The notes beneath the pieces are model-generated. The model was not told the origin of the DNA. It was given only the letters and a program-made list of their open reading frames with translations, and searched no databases. From Streptomyces sp. VRA16 Mangrove soil (GTDB lineage Bacteria; Actinomycetota; Actinomycetes; Streptomycetales; Streptomycetaceae), in assembly GCF_017377775.1 (NCBI RefSeq), contig NZ_JAFVLN010000020.1, forward strand, positions 1-64,000: DNA of 64,000 nt. The letters are read 5' to 3'. A program made the translations under genes and the position numbers. Positions 60,441-64,000 of this stretch are shown piece by piece; position 1 is the stretch's first letter, and every line of letters starts with the position of its first letter.

Positions 60441-63343
60441 CACGTTCCCTCCAGGACCAGGGCGGTGAAGTCCTCGACGAGAGGTTGCACGGTGCGGCTG
60501 TACACCTCCGCGCGCATGGCGACCACGCAGGGCACGCCGCGCTCCACCAGGAGCCGTCCCAGGGCCCCGGAGCGGCAGCCGATGAGGACCACCAGGCGAG
60601 GAGCGGCTCCGGTGATGCAGGTGGCGACGGCCTCGGTCGTCAGCCTGCCTCCGGGGCCGAACTCCACGTTCTCCTGGTCGCAGTGCGCCCACAGGTGGAG
60701 CAGGTCCACGTGGTCCCGCAGGGTGTTCTTCAGCTGGGGCTGCGTCAGGACCGACACCGGGTGCGGCTCCACCAGCCGGACGTGGCTGCGCCGGGTGCGG
60801 CGCCACATCCGGTCGTAGGCGTCGTCGACGTTCGCCAGCAGATCGGTGCCCATCGGCGTCACCTGGTGCTTCCCCCGGACGACCAGCAGGGCAGGCTTCC
60901 CGTCCGCCTCCGCGCGGGGCCGGACCGCGGAGCACGAGTCCGGGGTGACCACCCGGGTGATCGTGACCCGCGGCCGGCCGAACCAGCCCAGAGCGGCGTT
61001 CGGATCGTGCAGGAGTTCCCAGGCCAGGTCGTCGGCTCCCGTGCCGATGGCCAGTTCGATGCGCACCGGCCGGTCGGGGAACGCGCCGCGCGCCGCGTCC
61101 ACGAACAGGTCGAGGCCCGCCTGGCCCAGCGCCTCCCCCACCGTGCCCGCGGTGGTGACGGCCCGGGAGAGCTCGCCGAGCGTGCGGGGTTTCGTCACCC
61201 GCAGAGCGTCGAGCACACCGCTGTTCACCCGTACCTGCCCGCCGTCCGGCAGCTGGAACGTGCAGCCGTCGTGCTCCGTGGTGATCCCGATCCGGAGCAC
61301 TCCCGTCCCTGCCCCGTCCGGCTGCGCCACCTCGTAGCCGAGGACGCGGCCCTCGCCGGCGACCGCGATCCGCCGCCCCGCGACGGCGAGATGGTCGACG
61401 CGGCTCGGCGCGGTCAGCTGCCGGAAGGAGTTCCGCCCCAGGACGAGCCCCCGCTGGGGGTCCGCCACCACGAAGCCGTGTCCGCCGAGGGACGCCGTCT
61501 CGCCCGCCGCCGAGGGAAGCCGCGCGACCTTCTGTCTTCCGGTCGCGGTGAACTCCGCGACGCAGGAGGTGGGTTCACGCAGCAGCGGGCCGTTCTCGCC
61601 GAAGCCGATCAGCCGGGAACCGGCGGCCGCTGTGGACGCGCGGGACGAATCGTCGGTGAGGTCGTGGAGCAGGAGCGCCCCACTGTCGAAGAGCGCCGCC
61701 AGGGTCCCGTCGCGTGAGACGCGAAGGTCGGCCACGTTCCCGCCGGGATGCTCGTCCCCGGTTCTTCCGAGGCGCAGGATCTTGCGCTGCTTGCCGTGGG
61801 CGATCACGACCTGGTCGCCCTCGGCGTAGATCCGGAAGGGCTTCCAGGCAGCCACGGCGGTGCACAGGGAGGTGCTCAGCCGCCGCGGTCCGGCATCCGC
61901 CCCGGGCTCAGGGGTCCACCAGTACGCCCCGAAGTGTCCTGCGATCAGCCAGCCTTCGTCGCAGGGCACCAGGTGGTACACGTGCCCGGCGGGGTGCAGT
62001 CGCGCCCGTGCCTCGACCGCGCCGCGACCGCTGTGGATGCGTATCTCACCCCGGGCGGTGCCGACGGCGGTCCACCCTTCCTGGGCGGTGGCGATCGCGG
62101 TGATGGTGTTGTCGCCCACCAGCGGCGCCAGTGTGTCGGGGTGCGGCCGCTCGCTGCCGTACGCGGCAAGGTCCCACTGCACCACTTCGGCGCCGTGCGT
62201 GGTGATCAGGTACCGGGTGCCGAGCAGCGCGGCCTGTCCGACCGGGGCGTCGGTGACGATGGTGTCGACGGCCGGTCCCGCGCCGGGGAGCCCGATCCGT
62301 ACATCGGTCCGCCCGACGGAGGCGAGCCGGCCGTCCGTCGACCAGACCAGTCCGTGCGCTCCCGGGTGGGACCAGTCAAGGGCCCGCTGTCCGACGACCC
62401 GGACCTGCCCGGCGGCCGTCACCGTGGCGAGCCATGTCCCGCTGGGGTCCCAGGCGACCGCCCTGAGGTCCGGCGCCGGAGGATGGCGCAGCACCCAGCC
62501 GTCCGTGCCCCCTGGCTCCGCCCCGGTCCGGCGCTCGGCCGCCGTGCCCCTGCGCCACGCCGCGCACAGCGCCCCGTCGTCGCGGAAGGCGAGCGACTCG
62601 ACACGGCCCTGTGCCGCCGCAGGGCGGGACAGATCGGCCCAGCGGCCGGTCGCGGGCCGGTACAGCAGGACCCTCCCCAGTTCGTCGCCGCAGGCGACGC
62701 CTCCGTGCGGACCGAGGGCCGCCGCGGTGATCATCGCCCGCTGTTCGGGAGGGGGCGGCGGTGCGTCCAGGCCCTCGGTGACGAGTTCGCCGTGCGGACC
62801 GCCCGCGACGACGCCTTCGCCACGGACCGCGACGGCGCCCGTGGGCCCGTGCCCCGGCTCCTTCTCGAGCCTGCCGACGGTGTGCAGATCGCCCGCGGAG
62901 GTCCACCGCTGTACCAGCCCCGACTCGGTACCCACCACGACGGCGTCGGCCGCTCCGGCGACCGCGCTGACCCGGCCCGCGGCGTGCCCGTCGCGGCGGA
63001 ACCGGCCGTCGCGGGAGCGCGACGACCAGCGCAGCCGCAGGAAGGGCTCGCCGCACGCGAACAGCCAGGCCGTGGCCCACCGTTCCACCGCGGGCATCCG
63101 CCATTCGACGGCGATCTCCAGGACCTCCCGTGCGAACTCCGCTGCCCCGTCCCCGGCGAAGGGGGCGTGCCGCCCCCACCGCGTACGAGCGCACCGCAGA
63201 GCCTCCAGCAGGTCCTGGTGGGCCGGCCGGGAGGCCGGGTACGCGGCCAGTTCGCTGATGAGCGCGTCCACGTCGGCCGGACCTGACCCCTGCGACCAGG
63301 GAACGGGCAGGCGGTCCGCCGACGGGAAGTCGACCGTTGTCAT
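60440..63343 (-). CDS. Beta-propeller (WD40-like) protein with C-terminal CHAT protease domain
   Basis: This 967-aa cytosolic protein starts with a helical domain (about 20-105), continues as a long WD40/quinoprotein-like propeller (about 120-690; blades such as AVAWDPSGTWLATVTAAGQVRVV and DLRVSRDGTLAALFDSGALLLHDL) and ends in a CHAT caspase-like domain (about 715-967). The domain entry is recognisable by LAWELLHDPNAALGWFGRPRVTITR. Likely catalytic residues are H887 (LHLWAHCDQEN) and C923 (VVLIGCRSGALGRLLVERGVPCVVAMR). CHAT proteases cleave protein targets in bacterial immunity and cell-death systems. The final helices of the family are missing. It is probably co-transcribed with the small membrane protein gene 39 bases upstream. 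Confidence 0.88.
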   Translation of the reverse strand: MTTVDFPSADRLPVPWSQGSGPADVDALISELAAYPASRPAHQDLLEALRCARTRWGRHAPFAGDGAAEFAREVLEIAVEWRMPAVERWATAWLFACGEPFLRLRWSSRSRDGRFRRDGHAAGRVSAVAGAADAVVVGTESGLVQRWTSAGDLHTVGRLEKEPGHGPTGAVAVRGEGVVAGGPHGELVTEGLDAPPPPPEQRAMITAAALGPHGGVACGDELGRVLLYRPATGRWADLSRPAAAQGRVESLAFRDDGALCAAWRRGTAAERRTGAEPGGTDGWVLRHPPAPDLRAVAWDPSGTWLATVTAAGQVRVVGQRALDWSHPGAHGLVWSTDGRLASVGRTDVRIGLPGAGPAVDTIVTDAPVGQAALLGTRYLITTHGAEVVQWDLAAYGSERPHPDTLAPLVGDNTITAIATAQEGWTAVGTARGEIRIHSGRGAVEARARLHPAGHVYHLVPCDEGWLIAGHFGAYWWTPEPGADAGPRRLSTSLCTAVAAWKPFRIYAEGDQVVIAHGKQRKILRLGRTGDEHPGGNVADLRVSRDGTLAALFDSGALLLHDLTDDSSRASTAAAGSRLIGFGENGPLLREPTSCVAEFTATGRQKVARLPSAAGETASLGGHGFVVADPQRGLVLGRNSFRQLTAPSRVDHLAVAGRRIAVAGEGRVLGYEVAQPDGAGTGVLRIGITTEHDGCTFQLPDGGQVRVNSGVLDALRVTKPRTLGELSRAVTTAGTVGEALGQAGLDLFVDAARGAFPDRPVRIELAIGTGADDLAWELLHDPNAALGWFGRPRVTITRVVTPDSCSAVRPRAEADGKPALLVVRGKHQVTPMGTDLLANVDDAYDRMWRRTRRSHVRLVEPHPVSVLTQPQLKNTLRDHVDLLHLWAHCDQENVEFGPGGRLTTEAVATCITGAAPRLVVLIGCRSGALGRLLVERGVPCVVAMRAEVYSRTVQPLVEDFTALVLEGT

Positions 63344-63382
63344 CGATCCGCCCCGATCTCGTTCGCGAGCACCCGACCGTGG

Positions 63383-63781
63383 TCAGGAGCGCTTCTCGAG
63401 ATCGAGGTCCTCGTCGCCGAGGAAGCCGTCCTGCGCCGTCCGCCGCGGGCCGTGCCCGTCGGCGGGCGGAACCTGCGGGATCTGTGGGGTCTGCGGGGCG
63501 TCCCCGAGGAAGTCGGTCACGGCCTGGCGTCCTTCCAGGGCGAGGCCTGTCAGCAGGTACGCGAAGAAGCCCGCGCACAGCCCCATGCCGTACGCGGCGA
63601 AGAGATCGGGCTCGGCGAGTCGGGTGTTGACGACGGCGCCCCCGCCGATGGCCGCCACGACGGCCGCGATGTCCGCGATGCGCGCCCCGCGCTCGGCCCT
63701 GCGCAGCGTGCGATAGGTGATCCAGCCGACCACCCATCCGAACAGCCCCGCGCCGACAAGATCCATGACACTGAGAGACAT
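63383..63781 (-). CDS. Small three-helix membrane protein next to the CHAT gene
   Basis: This 132-aa protein has three predicted helices (LVGAGLFGWVVGWITYRTL, IADIAAVVAAIGGGAVV and YGMGLCAGFFAYLLTGLAL) and a Pro/Asp-rich soluble tail (QTPQIPQVPPADGHG). I know no named family; similar small membrane proteins accompany CHAT or trypsin-like effector genes in Streptomyces as far as I recall. It precedes the CHAT gene by 39 bases on the same strand, so it may be the membrane target, effector or partner of the CHAT protease. ATG at 63781 with GGGGGAAGGA upstream. Confidence 0.75.
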   Translation of the reverse strand: MSLSVMDLVGAGLFGWVVGWITYRTLRRAERGARIADIAAVVAAIGGGAVVNTRLAEPDLFAAYGMGLCAGFFAYLLTGLALEGRQAVTDFLGDAPQTPQIPQVPPADGHGPRRTAQDGFLGDEDLDLEKRS

Positions 63782-63912
63782 GGCCGCGTCCTTCCCCCGT
63801 ACGTGCCGACGTCGTGCAGCACGTTCCGGGATTCAGGACAGCATGGGGCAGGTGAGCGATGTAGGTGCCGAACGGCCTCCCGTGGCGGGCCGTTCGGAAC
63901 CATGTGGCCGGG
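63782..63912. other. Spacer upstream of the CHAT operon
   Basis: These 131 bases separate the sigma factor gene end from the CHAT operon and should contain the operon promoter, since all three genes read in the minus direction. A GGCCGTTCGGAACC-like stretch suggests a weak hairpin (GGTTCCGAAcggcc with CGTTCGGaACC). No operator is recognised. Confidence 0.4.
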
Positions 63913-64000
63913 TCAGTCCAGATAGCCGCGGAGCTGGTCGGCGAAGGCGTGGTCGCGGAGTTTGTTCAGGGTCTTCGACTCGATCTGGCGGATGCGTTCG
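63913..64000 (-). CDS. 3' end of an Hrd-type RNA polymerase sigma factor gene (probably hrdA)
   Basis: The last 28 codons read ERIRQIESKTLNKLRDHAFADQLRGYLD and stop, the region 4.2 helix-turn-helix end that contacts the -35 element in principal-type sigma factors. The gene continues beyond the window edge. In S. coelicolor the ABC exporter pair SCO2463-2464 is followed by hrdA (SCO2465), as I recall, so hrdA is the best guess; here the Nudix and CHAT genes lie between. Confidence 0.85.
   Translation of the reverse strand, partial: ERIRQIESKTLNKLRDHAFADQLRGYLD

Overview
The window is high-GC actinobacterial chromosome, almost certainly Streptomyces. Codon third positions are almost all G or C, GTG starts and 4-bp ATGA/GTGA overlaps are frequent, and many products are typical Streptomyces proteins (LepA, MatB, Mbl, an Hrd-type sigma factor, a multi-HAMP hybrid kinase, IclR/PucR/GntR/TetR/ArsR regulators). 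About fifty real genes are present. No CRISPR array, insertion sequence or integrase was seen.

Layout. (1) 1-7577: a YceI-like protein, a small conserved protein, holA, rpsT (reverse), lepA and a long-chain acyl-CoA ligase. (2) 7595-14479: a signalling block with a 1408-aa cytosolic poly-HAMP hybrid histidine kinase, a response regulator without an output domain, and a divergent HATPase-GAF-SpoIIE phosphatase. (3) 14795-19702: a sugar ABC importer (two permeases and a Tat-type binding protein, no ATPase) followed by an SMP-30 lactonase and an IclR regulator. A shared GTTCGAWATTTC motif stands in front of both transcription units. (4) 19815-22427: a PucR regulator, a 50-aa membrane protein and a DUF3068 protein. 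(5) 22644-33413: ten mostly overlapping genes for an apparent cell-envelope glycan pathway. They are a GT4 glycosyltransferase, three methyltransferases, an AftD-like giant membrane glycosyltransferase, a condensation-domain protein, an EamA-type transporter, a Trm112-like protein and a small unknown protein. (6) 33454-36938: an ATP-grasp protein, an MFS transporter, a DUF4239 protein and intergenic repeats. (7) 37007-40617: a malonate module with a GntR regulator, MatB and a fused acyl-CoA carboxyltransferase. It is followed by a 19-codon amphipathic peptide gene behind a structured leader. (8) 40911-50679: a secreted subtilisin, an MFS transporter, an Mbl/MreB-like protein, a degenerate GAF kinase and a TetR-EamA pair with a perfect operator. 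(9) 50726-53706: an ArsR repressor and an RsbW-like ATPase with matching candidate ArsR operators, a membrane protein of atypical composition and three tRNA genes. (10) 53899-59495: a small YtxH-like protein, an FGGY kinase and a heterodimeric ABC exporter with one degenerate ATP site. (11) 59545-64000: a Nudix hydrolase, a beta-propeller/CHAT-protease protein paired with a three-helix membrane protein, and the 3' end of an Hrd-type sigma factor gene, probably hrdA.

The strongest candidates for undescribed biology are the beta-propeller-CHAT plus membrane protein pair (60387-63781), the structured-leader 19-aa peptide (40642-40829) and the AftD-like/condensation-domain envelope operon. A second tier consists of linked operator pairs (IclR, ArsR), the GntR and TetR palindromes, the Mbl plus pseudo-kinase pair, and a REP-like palindromic repeat found at two intergenic sites 20 kb apart. 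All assignments come from reading the sequence and from recalled family knowledge; no database search was run.
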